This document shows positions 1 to 13,000 of a stretch of 64,000 bases of DNA, in pieces. The translations under genes and the position numbers were made by a program. Numbering within the stretch: position 1 is the stretch's first letter; every line of letters starts with the position of its first letter. This DNA comes from Struthio camelus (lineage: Eukaryota > Chordata > Aves > Struthioniformes > Struthionidae), in the NCBI RefSeq assembly GCF_040807025.1, contig NC_090953.1:25962997-26026996 (forward strand), given 5' to 3'. Under the pieces are notes generated by a model. That model was not told the origin of the DNA. It ran no database searches and was given only the letters and a program-made list of their open reading frames with translations.

Positions 1-3000
1 TGGCTATTTTTATCAGAGATTAATGAATGTTTTAAAAGTTTCAGTTACTTTCACAGAATCACAGAATCGTTTAGGTTGGAAGGGACCTCTGGAGATCATC
101 TAGTCCAACCTCCCTGCTCAAGCAGCGACCTCTAGAGCATATTTCCCAGGATCACTGTCAAAGCAAACAGCAACCTCGAGCAAAGGGAAAGCAACTGTAT
201 TACCTAAAAGATGGTTCAAAATGCTCCACTAGCTGGTTGTAGTCTCTCTGCAGACTGGCCCAAGGGAGTGGGAAGAGGATGGCAATGAAGCCATGGAGGT
301 AGAGAGGGAATGTAAATTGGAGCCGATTTTTTTTTTGGTCTCACCTAGCCTGAGGTTGTGCATCTGATGAAGGAGTCCCAGCCTTCAGTGGGTCTTCTAT
401 TCCTTCTTGGAGAATCAAACTAACAGACTGGTTTCTTCCTAAGGCTAGCTAGAAGACTACAGACATGTGAGTGTACCTGTACTGCCCGGCCACAGGATCT
501 GTCCAGGATATGACCCTGTAAAGAAATGCAATAGGATAACACCAAACTTGCAGCTTTTTAAGTCTGGAGATACCACCCCTTACTCCAGAAAATGCACTAA
601 AAGACATGGAAATCTACTCAGAATTGTTGGGAATGGAGAGAAAACTAGAAAAGACATGGAAAGATGGGTGGGATATATGCTGCCAGGTGAGAAAGGGAAG
701 CAGATAAGAAGAATGGATGTCTGCTGCGCGAACTATGGGGTCAGTGCCATGGCAGAGGAGGGCAAGCCAGAGAGATAGGGTAACAAGAGGTGCGGTAAAG
801 ACTCAGAGAGAAGGGGAAAAAAAACAGCTTTGTCCAGGCAACCGACCTCTCTACTGCACATTATGGAGAGAGGCAATCAGATCAGGGAGGAGAGGGATAT
901 CGTGTTGGATGAAGTGGCTGATTTGGAGATCAGTCACTGCAGTGCTGAGGTGGGGAGGAGAGGACAGCAAGCTGCTCAGCAGCCTGTCTATGTTGTCCCC
1001 ATCCCTGGGCTCTGGGCCAGAATCAGGTTAGGCAGAGGACAGTCCCAGGAGCACCGGCATTCACTATCATTTATAAAAAGCCAAGGAGGATTACAATAGT
1101 AGTAATGACATGAGAAATTAAGGGTTGAGTGGAAAGAGACTATCGGGACTACTTGGCCACTTGCCTTGCTGAGACCAGAATATGAAATGCTACCACACTA
1201 CACAGAGATGGGCACCTCTTCTTTCCTACGCTTCAGGGTGACCACAGGGAGCTGACAGAGTCCAAAGACTGTTGCTGTAAATCAGGAAGGACACGGACCT
1301 GCTGGTTAGGGTCGCAAGAGCCAAAGTACAGAAATATCGGAGGAGTTGCCCCTCCTCCATGCTGGATGATGGAAACAGAAAGAGCTGGTATTCAAAAGAA
1401 AATTTACTGGGCCTGAACATCTAACCCACCATGGGAGAGTTTGGATTTCACATCTAAGGTAGGGGAATGAACATAGGAACAGCTTCACCCACTCCTAAAA
1501 TGAATCCAGGCCCAAGTGTGAGTCACCGTCAAACTGGATAGGCGTATCACTGGTCTCAGGGTGAAGCAGATGTTGTAGGACTTCAAGGGTGAGCACACTG
1601 GAGTGCCGGACAGAGGGATGAACTGGCCAAAGAGGGTCAGCTCACAGTAAAGACAAAAATGGGCAGATCAGAAGGACCACCAGACTGCAGAGGCTGATAT
1701 CTGAAGGAGCTGGTGGCAGGGCAGCACACTGTCACTCACAGCCAGAGGTCCAGGATGTGACTGACCTCCACTTTCGCAATTCAGCTTTGCAAGTGCTTGT
1801 TTTCAGTTGTAACATGCTGTGACAGAAGTGAGCAGAAATGTGGTGGTAGGGCTGGACTCGGCTGCAGGGTCTCCTAGAGGGAGCAGGAGAGTCGATGACA
1901 AGGACAAGTCCTGTGGCTGGCACCAAGTCTCCCAGGTCAACAGACCTCCGGAGCCTGGCCCGACCACGTTATGGCAATACCTTACCAAGGAGATGGATAA
2001 TTCACAATAAAGTCTGACATTATTTTATGTACCTCTTATCTAACGTCATTTTATCCATCTCCTAAACCCAAATTTCAAAATACAGTTACCTAAAAAATGA
2101 GGTAATCCCCACAGAGAAGAGTTTAGAAGCTAAAGTCTAAAGCATAAAACAGTAGTAGGTCAATATTAAGTTGCACACTAGCAATCAGAGGCAAAAATAA
2201 AGACCTTTAACTCAGATCCACATGAAGCCCTATGCATTCAAAAACACCAATAGTGTTTTATTCAGAAAAAATAACAGCTTTGCTTTGAGTAAGCTCAGCA
2301 TTCACATGAGATGCTATTTGCCATGATTATGTGAGGCAGAGATGCATTTGCCCCAACAGCTATAGAGAGGTGTATATAATCCTTCCTTTTGAATGCAGTT
2401 CTCAGAAGCAGTGAACAATAGGACTACCAGCACCTCCCAGCTGCCTGCACAGCAATTCCCACTGATCTATCCTTAAGTTTCTACCAGTGCTGATTTGACC
2501 TTTGGTTTTTCCCTCAATTAGATTGTTTTCCTCTGCTTTACTTTCTCTATCAGTCCATCTTATTTAAGCTACATTTTGGAAGGTGGGGGTGGAGGAAGCT
2601 TTGCACTTTTTCCTAGGTGACTTTCTAGCCCCTTCACTCAGATGGGGCCTCTCCTTCCAGAACTTGTAGGATGGTTTATCTAGAAGTAGCATTTCATATT
2701 TTTCCATGCTGCAGCAGATAGTCCCCACTGTAGAAGGAGGTTGCCCAGGGTGAAGGAACACAGAGAGAGACAGATACTTTGAAAAAATTTGTACTAATAA
2801 CAAATTATTTGAGGTTCTCTCTCCTCCATCCTGTCCGCTCCCTCTCCCACACTTCAGAGGTTCTGCATCTGAGAGGAACTCAGGACCACACAGGATTTAA
2901 CACCCTTTTGTGTCTTGGGTGTAACATGATAGAAGGGGCAGGTGGAAGCATGAACCTGTGGCTACTACTGTTGGAAAACCATCCTCTGTTGTAAACATGC

Positions 3001-3228
3001 ATTTGACAGGACATCTCAACCTCCTTTTCCTAGCAATATAAAATATAAATGCATTCTTTAGAAATACATAAACACATAATTTAACATCTGCTAGTACATT
3101 GGCAGGACTTACAAGGAAAAAAAATCACGCTGCAACCCTGGGGGGAAGCTTATACTTTCCTACAGTTTTATCTGGGTCGCTCATCAATTCCTTGCATCAC
3201 TTGCACAAGCGTGATGAGAGTCAGCAGT
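1..3228. other. Intergenic DNA downstream of the paracaspase gene
   Basis: Apart from the CR1 remnant at 52-165 no coding exon, RNA gene or repeat array was recognised. Short ORFs lack splice context and family signatures. Confidence 0.6.
52..165 (-). mobile_element. CR1 3'-end fragment
   Basis: CACAGAATCACAGAATCG is followed by GTTGGAAGGGACCTCTGGAG and ATCATCTAGTCCAACC, the reverse complement of an avian CR1 3' end. Only about 110 bp remain recognisable. Confidence 0.85.
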
Positions 3229-3234
3229 TTTATT
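3229..3234 (-). terminator. Candidate poly(A) signal of the paracaspase gene
   Basis: On the minus strand this reads AATAAA, about 480 bp past the stop codon. It would give a 3' UTR of about 500 nt. Other signals further left cannot be excluded. Confidence 0.35.
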
Positions 3235-3715
3235 TGGGTTTTTAGACTGTGTTCCTGCTGTAGCACAGGCCTGTAGTGTTTATGGGTGTCCTACCTCACC
3301 ATGGTTACTGCTGTAATGCTTGCTTTCAGGCACTTGCTTAGCAGAGCCTGATTCTCAGAAAACATCAGCCAGTGCCCTTGACCATAAGCAATGTTGGGTT
3401 TTGCCTGGAAATGTTATGGCTTGTAGGGTGGCCCTGTCTTCCACTAGACATGACAATTACTCCTTGGTGTTCTCAAACAGCGCTGAATTTTCTGTGGGAC
3501 AGAGGTTATTTCCAGCAGGCTTCAGGCCCTGCATGTTGCAGGGCAAGGATGGGAAAGGCCTTTCCAAAAGCAGCCTCAGCCACACACGGCCTGATTTGGC
3601 CAGAGCAATTGCTGAGGCTGAAGGCAGCCGAAGATTCCTGTCATATTTATCACTGGAATAACTGTTGCCTTTTCAAAAATGTAGTTCCCAGGCTGGTCAC
3701 AACAGTCTGCAGGTG

Positions 3716-4078
3716 TCAGGGACAGTCCTGCCCTGGGCCAGCCCGGAGCAGTGCTGAGCAGAGCTCACTCAAGTTGCTCTCATCGTTCTCTTCTGGCTCA
3801 CTGCATGAGTTGGAGGGGTTGCTGCTCGGCAAACTATGTCCCGAGCCCATCCTCAGAGATGCCTGTGCCTTTGGGCCTGCACTTAGCGTGGACATGTTCC
3901 TGAGGCACAGGCTGCCTGCAGATACTGGAGTTTGCTGGTAGTTTGGCTGGGCAGAATTTCTGTGGCTGAACAACTGCGCTACCAGAGATTTCTGGAGGAT
4001 TTTCTGCAGGCTTTCACAAGTCCTTTGCTTTGTGCTTAGCTGAGTGTAATGCAAATCCAACTGCAGGAGCACATCCAT
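3716..4078 (-). CDS. Paracaspase exon 14, C-terminal exon with stop (residues 532-651)
   Basis: The acceptor is a strong pyrimidine tract ending CTCCTCCTCCAG, phase 0. The exon begins [15 protein letters not shown], which lines up with MALT1 EHLVFTVCLSYQYSG, the last Ig3 strand. After that it turns into a Ser/Pro/Gln-rich tail and ends GPGQDCP with TGA at 3716-3718. The tail contains SEPEENDES (Pro626-Glu631), which fits the general TRAF6-binding pattern PxExx(acidic/aromatic). Confidence 0.85.
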   Translation of the reverse strand: MDVLLQLDLHYTQLSTKQRTCESLQKILQKSLVAQLFSHRNSAQPNYQQTPVSAGSLCLRNMSTLSAGPKAQASLRMGSGHSLPSSNPSNSCSEPEENDESNLSELCSALLRAGPGQDCP

Positions 4079-7000
4079 CTGGAGGAGGAGAGCAAAGAAC
4101 ACAAAGTGAATCAGAGCCCAAGACTTAAAGTAGAATTTTTTTGCTTTTTCTACAACCACTGTCAAGAAATTACAGGCTTGTCTGGCTGTTCTGCAGGCTC
4201 ACAGCCCCATACTGTGGTGTGCTGGAGCAATGCTGCTGCCAGAGTAAATGAGCTCTTATATATGTTCATGACGGTTGTGGGTCTGAGACACAATTTCTGG
4301 ATTTCATGACTCTCAAGGTGCCTGGTCAGGACACTGTCACTGAGAGCATCGCCTCCCCAGTATACTGCTGCAGGAGAGCAGGAGCGGAGAGGACTGTACC
4401 CAGGAAAAATGCGCCCATGCAAGGAGCGCCGTGATGTCCATCCTGGCCAAACCACACGAGAGAGAGGCAAGCAAGGGGAGGGATATGAACCACTTAAATA
4501 AAACATGCATCACAAGGTAAAAGCTGGCAGTTTAAAACAGCAGTGCTCTGCAGGGATCCATTCTCAGCCTAGCACTATTTTAGGTCTTTTTATAAAGACG
4601 GTGAAGAAATTAGAAAGTAACATATTAATGGCAGCCAAATTCCTGAATGTGAACCCCTAGCACAGGGCTGTGCCGAAGACACCTGGCTGTGCAAAGCAGG
4701 GAGATGGATAATGGAGCAGGAGGGAGATTTTCCCTTTGTATCTGGCAGGCAATGCAGGGCCCAGATCTCAAGTCTGCACTTAAAAAGCAATGCTGAATGC
4801 CTGGAAAGGGTTCAGAAAAGAGCTCCAGGAACAATCAAGGACTGGAAGAACTGCCACGCACTGAGGTACTTAAGGTACTCAGCAAAATGAGCTTGTTTCA
4901 GGCAGACAGCAACTTGATTGCATTCAGTGCAAGACCATATGGAGCAGAGGCTTTACCTGTGCAGATAAGCACCTGGCAAGATCCACGTAAGACAGAAAAA
5001 AAAAAAAAATGAAATGAGAAGCAAGGTACACAATGCTGCTTGGGGAGAGATGATCCTTTGGAAGAGGCAAGCCACGGGACTAGCAGTTCTGCCTCTTCTG
5101 TTGTCTTTAAATATAGTCCGAGCGTCTTTTGAAGTCCTCTTGGTTCAAGCAAGGAGGGCTTGGTAGTAACACTCTGAAGGCAAGGGCTAATTCCTCCTGC
5201 TTCTCGAGTCCCTGGCCAGGCCGTAAGCCCAGCTCCCCGAGGAGCACACAGCCTAGTTAGACATCCTTCTTCACCTGAAACGTTTGGGTTACTCTGATCT
5301 CTGCCAGGACCAAAGCACCAGCCTGAAAAAGGCACAGGGGCAAAGGACAGCCTCTCTGGCCAGACAGTGTGGAAGGGAAGGGTGAACTAGCAGAAAGAGG
5401 CAGGCTTTTGTGCCTCAGAGATCCCTGGGCTGCTGGAGCATCCGCCTAGGCATTACCCCGCAATACAGAAGAGTCTCAGCCCAGATACTGGTCAACTGCT
5501 GCATGCAGTCCAGGGATACAGAGGGACACACGAGGCTCGAGCAGGCAGGGACAGACAGGACCAGTTATACGAGGATGTGGGAGAACTGCAGAGATTCCCA
5601 TGCAGCCGCTTCTTACCTGAATTTTCTGCAGTCCGTTGAGCTGGAACACACAGTCCTGCTCCTCCTGCTTGCAAACAGAGGCAAGCAGAGATTCCACTTG
5701 GTTTGGGCAGCTGTCCTTCAAGATGTCCGCACCTTGCCTCTCCTGGGTTAGGAAAACATGGGGAAACACATCAAGTTTTCAGCATCAGCCTAGGCAAGCA
5801 TAACTGCCCAGCAAACAGGCTGCTTCTTGGCACAGCAGTGTCTGGGGTTGGCCTCTGCCTTTGACTCTCTGGCTGGTAGAAATGCTGCATACCTTAACAC
5901 AGGTACTACAGAGCAGAAGCCAAAACCAGAAATACAGAGATATTACACACTGATCACGTGCATTTCAGTGGGAAAGACTAGCTAGACAGCCTCTGAAGCT
6001 AGGAAACTCATGGTGTAATGGGAGTCGCCAGCAGTGTACATAGGAGTAAGAGCCTGCATCACAACTACCTCCAGTGCAAGAGGTGTGTCGAGGAGGGAGC
6101 AAGGAGTTTCCCAAGGGAGATAGCTGGAGGGAGCTCCGAGTTGCACTGGGTACTGAGGTATCCCCCCGCCACCTAGAGAACTGTTAATTCTTGCTCAGAT
6201 ACTCAATCTTATCCAAAGCAGCTCTGTCTCTATGAGAACCTCTTCACTAATAACCATGTCTTGGACAAACAGGGATGAGGGAAATAGAGGCCTTCCAAAA
6301 TAGCACCTTGTTTCGGATTTGAGCCCTCTTGGATAGGCGACAACCTGGGAAGCATTTTCCACCAGTCCCTCGTATACAATTGTGGCTCTGCCAGCCGGCT
6401 CCGGTAGCTACTACAGCCCGCTCCTGCCAGCCTGGCTTGGCCAGCGTAAGGATGAAGTGGCCTGTCTTTGGCTGTGGGAGCTGAGCAGCCCAGGCAGGCT
6501 CGTTGCAGTCCTGCGTAAAGCTGGTAGAGTGCAAGGAGGGGCCGACCCTTGCAAAGCTTTCTCACCATTGGTGCAAGATGCTTCACTGAGCACACTGACA
6601 CAGGAGGCTGTCTGGGACCTTGTAGGGATGCAGAGGTTATAGAAGCCCTGAGGGCCCTCACAGCACAAGGGGGCTGTAAACAGCGGTCCATGATGGGGAT
6701 GTTCACGCTAGCTTTTACACACCTCCCGATTGCTGCGTGCAAGTGGACAAAGCAATTTGTTCCAGGCTGGGACACAAGGGAGAAGGTTGGGGGTAGACAC
6801 TCAAATGGTTGACCCAATGCTGGCTGGGATCTGCAGGTGTTGGGGTCACTCCTGCCTGCAAGGCTGGTAGAACAAGAGTAAACACTACATTATCCCTCTA
6901 TTGCTGATTTGGGAGGTCCACTGGAGGCAGGCGGCAGAAATAGCATTATCTCTGTACAAAGCAAAACCAGATCCCTTCTCTGCACTCAGCAACCTGTTAC

Positions 7001-10000
7001 CAGAAAGATAATGAGAAACCACAGGGAGTTTTAGGAAAGATCTGGGCAGTGAATGGACTTGATAGAAAGGGAACTAGCTGTGCCAGCAAGGTGAGGACAC
7101 AGCTCCTAGGGGGATAGAGTCATCCTCCTGCTGTGTTGCTTAGGGTGGCCTCATCCTGGTTTCGTTGGCAGGCCTGAACTGTGAAATGGGAGGAGACAGA
7201 TTGCAATGCAGAGCACTTGCTGCAAACACACACTGCCCTCTGCTGCTCTCTCCTTCCCACCTCAGCCAGCCTCTCCGCAGGCCCTTCTCCAGGCTCTCCT
7301 CCACTCTTTGCAGCAGATCATCTGCTCTGATCTCCTATATGCTCCTCTGATATGGTCACAGTGCCTCCAAGCCCAGCAGCCTGGGTTAAACTAAACCTGG
7401 ATTTCAAACAGAGATGCTCTCCAGGCACAGGGCGGATCAGCCTGGACACCACCAATACCGCACTGGGCTTCAGCAGGAATACCGCATTAAGGAGCGGGTG
7501 GCGGTACTGGGTCCAGCCGGCTCCATCTCACCCAGCATCACTGACATTGCACTGCAGCACGTGCTTAGGGAAGAACAGGAGAAGACAAGCATGCCCTCAC
7601 CCAGGGTGAGCCCATGCTGCCACTCTCCCGCAATGGGAAAAGTGGTGACTTACAGAGCCAGAGGTGGTGTCAGCGCTTTCAGCAGCCTTTGGACTCTTAT
7701 GAACTTGTTCCATTTCATTTTGAACCTTACTAGACTTGTAACACCACAATGTCCTGCTTGCTAGGAGGAAAACAATCTATCCAGTTCATGGTCGGAAGTC
7801 ATCTGCATGGTCACCCTGCCACTGGTCCCCTCCCTGCCCACATCTGCTCTCTGACGCCATAACACACGCCAGAGCTGAGGCCCCTCCTCTGACTTTCTCC
7901 TTAGCCTCCCCATTGCTCTTTCCATGAGCGTTGTTCTTTGGACTTTTGCAATCCTGCCTTCTCCCGCTACATCCCCATATTTGCAACCTCTCTAATTGTC
8001 TCCCCTCTGGGGATTCATCAGCCTGTAGGATCTGGGGTTGGGCCATATTCCCTTTTTAATCCTTGCAGGCATGTACGAGGTCTGGATTAGATAATTTCTA
8101 AGTGTCTGGATTTGCAGTGGTTTTACCACCCTTGCAGACACCATGAATCTTCAATGATTAACATCACAGTGCAGTTTTTAGAAGCAAGGCAGGAGCGCTC
8201 ATATCTGTGCTATTACAATGAATTCTTCTCCCTAACGCCTATTTATTGCTCTACAATTTCAAGCCCATTGCAGCTGGGCCACCCCTTTTCTTTAACCTAT
8301 CTAAAAAAATACCCAGCATACTAGAAACATGACTAGCGTGAATACAATATTCCATTGCAACTGAAAACACTGCTTATGAAAAGTTAGGCAGCACCAGGAC
8401 ATTTGGACGGGGTGAACCACCCTGCGTCTCTCAGCGCCTGGATGAAGCAAGCCCCAAGTGTTGAACGCCCAAATTGGACACGCTGTTTCTCTGCCACAGT
8501 CCTGGCACAATTCCTAGAGCACCTGTTCCTGGAAGCAGTAAATGCTCAGCACTGTGCTGAAAAGCCCAAAGTCCCTTCAGCATCCATGTAGGGAGGATCT
8601 GCCATCCAGTAGATCCCACTCTGACAAGGACTGGGTGATTAACAGGTTAGACGACTGCATGATTAAATGATTTTGGATTCAACAGCCAGCCACACAATGC
8701 TGGTCTGCTTCTACACAAGGGGTTGAGCCTGCGTCTTGTTCCAGAGGTGAGAGCCCTCACCACTGGGATACGGACCCTAAGATAGAAGGGACCAAAGGCA
8801 TCACGTGGCCCAGATCCTGCTACGAGGCAGATCCAGTGACACACAGCATGTCCGACAGACGCATTTCCAGAGATTTACATGGATGGTGACTCTGCGACAC
8901 CTTTAGGCAAAACCTCTCCCAGACCTTCACACTCTTTACCATGAAAAAGTCGTGGCCAACCTGGATCTTCCTCAGTGCAATTTAAACCATTACTTTCTTC
9001 CATCATCACAACAACCTTTTATATATTTGAGGGTCCTCCCTCCGCCAGTCTTTGCTTCTCTTGCCTAAATCACAGTTCTTTCAATCTTTCCTTTTATTAC
9101 TTTGGACGTGTTTTAGTTGGTACACTTTTCTCATGAAACATGGGTCCAAAACTGGACCCAGTGCTCCAGCCTCAGCAAGAGCAAGGGGAGCCAGAGAGGA
9201 TTTCACCCAAATCTTGGAGCTCTTGTTTATATCCTCAGCACAGTTTTCTGCCCTGCTTTCATTTCTCCAATCAGTATGGACCCGAGACAGAACTGTTACC
9301 CCAGTCATTCCCCATTCTGTGTGTACACTAGCGCTTACCCCTATCCACAGGTAGCACCTTGCATCTATCCATGCTGAATAACAGTTTTGCTCGCACCCTA
9401 CATCTCCAGTTTATCAAAATCTTTCTGAAACCTAATCCTGTCTTTTAGCACCTTGTGCTGCCAAGTGTTCCAGCATCTGCACGTTTAATAAGAGAATGCT
9501 ATAGCGCATTACTGAGGTCATTTATGAAAATACAAAACAGTATCACAAGCCCTGGTCTTTCAGGAAAGAAACCAACATATTTTTATAATAATATTGCCAT
9601 CTTCTGAACTTCCCACCAAGGTCCTGTCATACTCCTTCAGTCACAGTCTTGCTTGTGTATTAGTCTTGGAGGTCCTCCTGGCCATTTTTAATCCTTCTTC
9701 CACTAGCATTCAGATGTCTGAGATGCTTACTAGACCAGCTCACCAGTCTCTTTCTACTTTAATGTAAATATCCTCATTCCCCTCATTTTAGGCCCCTGCC
9801 CATGGCACCACTGCTTCTACATGCTGCAGGGTTTTGACATTTGTCCACCTTGATCCTAGCTTGAAGTCTTCCCCAGTAATCTAGCAAGCCACTTTGCAAA
9901 TATACTCTATCTTCTTCCCACCACTTCCTGAATCAAAAGGACCTCACTGTGCAGAGAGGCATCTCCTCCTGCCCAACCCAGGTCCTTTCTGCCTTGCACT

Positions 10001-13000
10001 CCCATTCCCATGACCTTGTAACCCCTTTCCATAAACAGCTCCATGGGGCCCCATTAGGCCTTCCACGAGTTCAGCATGGGATCCTGGTTGGTTGGCAGAA
10101 CAAACTTTGGCAGCCCTTAGGTGTCATTTGGGCTCCTGGGGACAGCACCTCTTGAGATGTCTCCTCCAGTCAACAGCAGGTCCCTCCATCTGCTATCACC
10201 CACAGCAAAGAGTCACCAATTATTGTCAATTTTGGGTCAACTGGAAAATAAAAAAAAAAAATCACCAAGTCCTTATGTCAATCCCTAATCCCAAGGGAGC
10301 AATTAAAGCCCTGAAATGTGTGAACAGCAAACTGCTATCAGCCAAGGGGTTTTTAATCTCGCAAGTACATGCACTCTGCTAAATTCCCAGCCTCAATAGT
10401 CTCCTGTTCCATTGACTACCACAATCTGATTACAGTGGATACAGGCAAGTATTTCCTTCTATTAGTATTTCCTTCATCATTTCTCGCTGTGTAGGAGTCA
10501 GGAAATGGAGAAAAGGATTATCTAAATTAATTTTTCTACTCCATTCATAATAGATGTTTCTATGGTAAAATCCCCATGGTGGGGATTTTAGTATTTTTTT
10601 AATGAAGATGATGTTCAGGAATTGGCAAGACCAGAGTTTTGGCTGGCCCAGAGTTTCAGGTATTGTGAACGAACTGGGGAAAAGGTGACTGGAGACGCCA
10701 TTAGGTCAAACAGCTCCAGATCAAGTGACTTCACTTGAAAACAAGGGGTTTCAGGGGCAAAAGTTTAAAAAAAAAAAAAAGGGGGGCATTTAAATAGCAC
10801 ATAGCAAAAATGGAACAGTCTAACTCTCAGCATCATTCTTTTCTGCGTATTTCCTAAAATAGTCTCTCTCTCTGAAGACAGTCCTTGTCCAGTAAAAACG
10901 CAAAGCGGGCAAGGCACGAGATGGGAGAGAATGCTGCCACCGGATAATGAAAGAAAATCGATCCGTGCTACAAAAAATCATTGTAATTATCTCTGGCAAT
11001 CCTATAGTGAGCCCAGACTCTCTGCTCAGGTCACTTTGATAGGTAAAATATGGCAAATTGTGGAAAAACTACTATTTCCTTGGCCAAATGGGTCTCTGAC
11101 TTAATTCCCCAGGGACTAACCCACACACCTTGCATCATGCCTATGTTTTTCTGGCTTCAGCTTCCAGCTCTGAGGTCTTAGCAATGCAAGGGCAGCTCAG
11201 ACATTCGTCCAGGCTCCCCTCAGCATCCCTGAGGAGGGTGGGCACAGCGAGGACACAGCCCACTTGCCCAGATCCCAAAAGCAGCCAGGTACCCTCCTGC
11301 AGACATCCTTGCATCTCTCTGTGGGTGGTCAAGGGTGCTTGGTCCCAAACACCAGTGTGGGTGGCCTCACTGCAGATGTCTAATGTGAGGCAGATGAATT
11401 GCACGCTAGTGCCAAGATCTGCTGTCATGTCAGCAAATACCGCTGGAGGTCAGTATGTGCTAGCTCTGCCACGGAGCCGGACGGGGGATCCTAGGGCCCT
11501 GGCTGTACTGGGGTCCCTTTTTGGTCTCCTCAGTCCCTCTTGCACCAGCTCTGGAAGAAGGAGCAAGTAGCTAGTCCCTCTTTTCCCCACAAGTGCTAAT
11601 GTGGGGCAGATGCACACAAACACATGCACACAGACATAGACACACACAAACAATTTTCATGCATAGTTAGGGAGCTCACAAAGGAAATGATGCTCCGGCT
11701 TGGTACTGAGTAACGGGCAGGATCAGGATCCAAACCTCCTGCTGGATGCACTGCTCTGCATCAGTGACTACAAGATACTTAGGGTCAGCATCCTTCCAGG
11801 ACCAACAAGGGCCGAAAAATCCACCACAGTCACGCTACAACTCAGCAAGGCAGCTACAGAAAATGAGGAACGTTGTTAGCAAAAAGGAGCAGCAAACAGA
11901 ATTAAATTCTTAGCGGTGGCATGAAGACCACTGGAAAAGACCCTGCTGAGAGCATGGTGCCTTCCTGTTACAAGAGGCATGAGAAAGTGTACAAGGCAGT
12001 TGGTATGGCTGAACAGTGAAGCACATTAGGATATATTGTTACGTTAAGATACATTAGCACAGCATATTAAGAAAGCATTGTTCAAAAAGCCAGGACTGTT
12101 TCCAAGCAAAGAACATAGAAAGGATCAACTCCAGCAGATTAAATGCAAAGATTTAATCAGGCAAACTAAAAATCAGTCTGAGGAGTAACTAGCTAAAGGC
12201 ATCAAACCTAGCATTCAATCCTTTTTCCAATGCATTAGGAGCAAGGAATGCGGCAGGCAGTCTGTGGGACACTGATGCATGCAAGGAGCGCTCAAAGAGC
12301 ACAAGGCCTTTCCAGAAAGGCCAAATGGATTATTTGCATCAATAGAGAAGGGAATCTTCACGCTGAACCAGGGACTATTATAGCAAGTTACGTGAAAACC
12401 CAGAAACGGTAATTTCTGTTAAGAATTGCTAGGAAAGGGATAGAGAATAAACTTGAGAGTGCCATTACACCTCTGTGTAAATCCATGGCTACCCACACTT
12501 GAGGGTTCTTCTGGTCCCCCCTGTCCCAAGGATACAAGAGACCTGGAAAAGGTGCAGAGAAAGGTGACTAGGATGATCAAAGTTCTGCAAGAGATTTTGA
12601 ACGAGGTATGACCAAGTAGGCTGAGACGCTACAGCCTGGAAAAGAGCAAGGTGAGCGGCATGTGATAGAGACACACGAAATCTTGAGCAGCAGGAAAAGA
12701 TGGTGAGATGCCTCCTCCCATGCTGGACCAACTGCAGCCAGGCCACGGCTAGGCTGGCAAAGGCCTTTAAGTTCTCATCTCCTGAGATACCAAAGGAAAT
12801 CACATGGCAACTCATCTCTGACCTCTGTGGAAGAGGGTTTTCAAGACTGGGTCATTTTGGCTGTGCTCTGCTGGGTTAAATGGACTCCAGGTTTGAAGCA
12901 AAATGGATCCACTCCTGTTGGTAGCAAAGAAGTTAAACCACAGTGACCAGAGCTTTCCGAGAGATCTGATCCACCCCCCAAGCCTAGAGAGTCCATGTCC

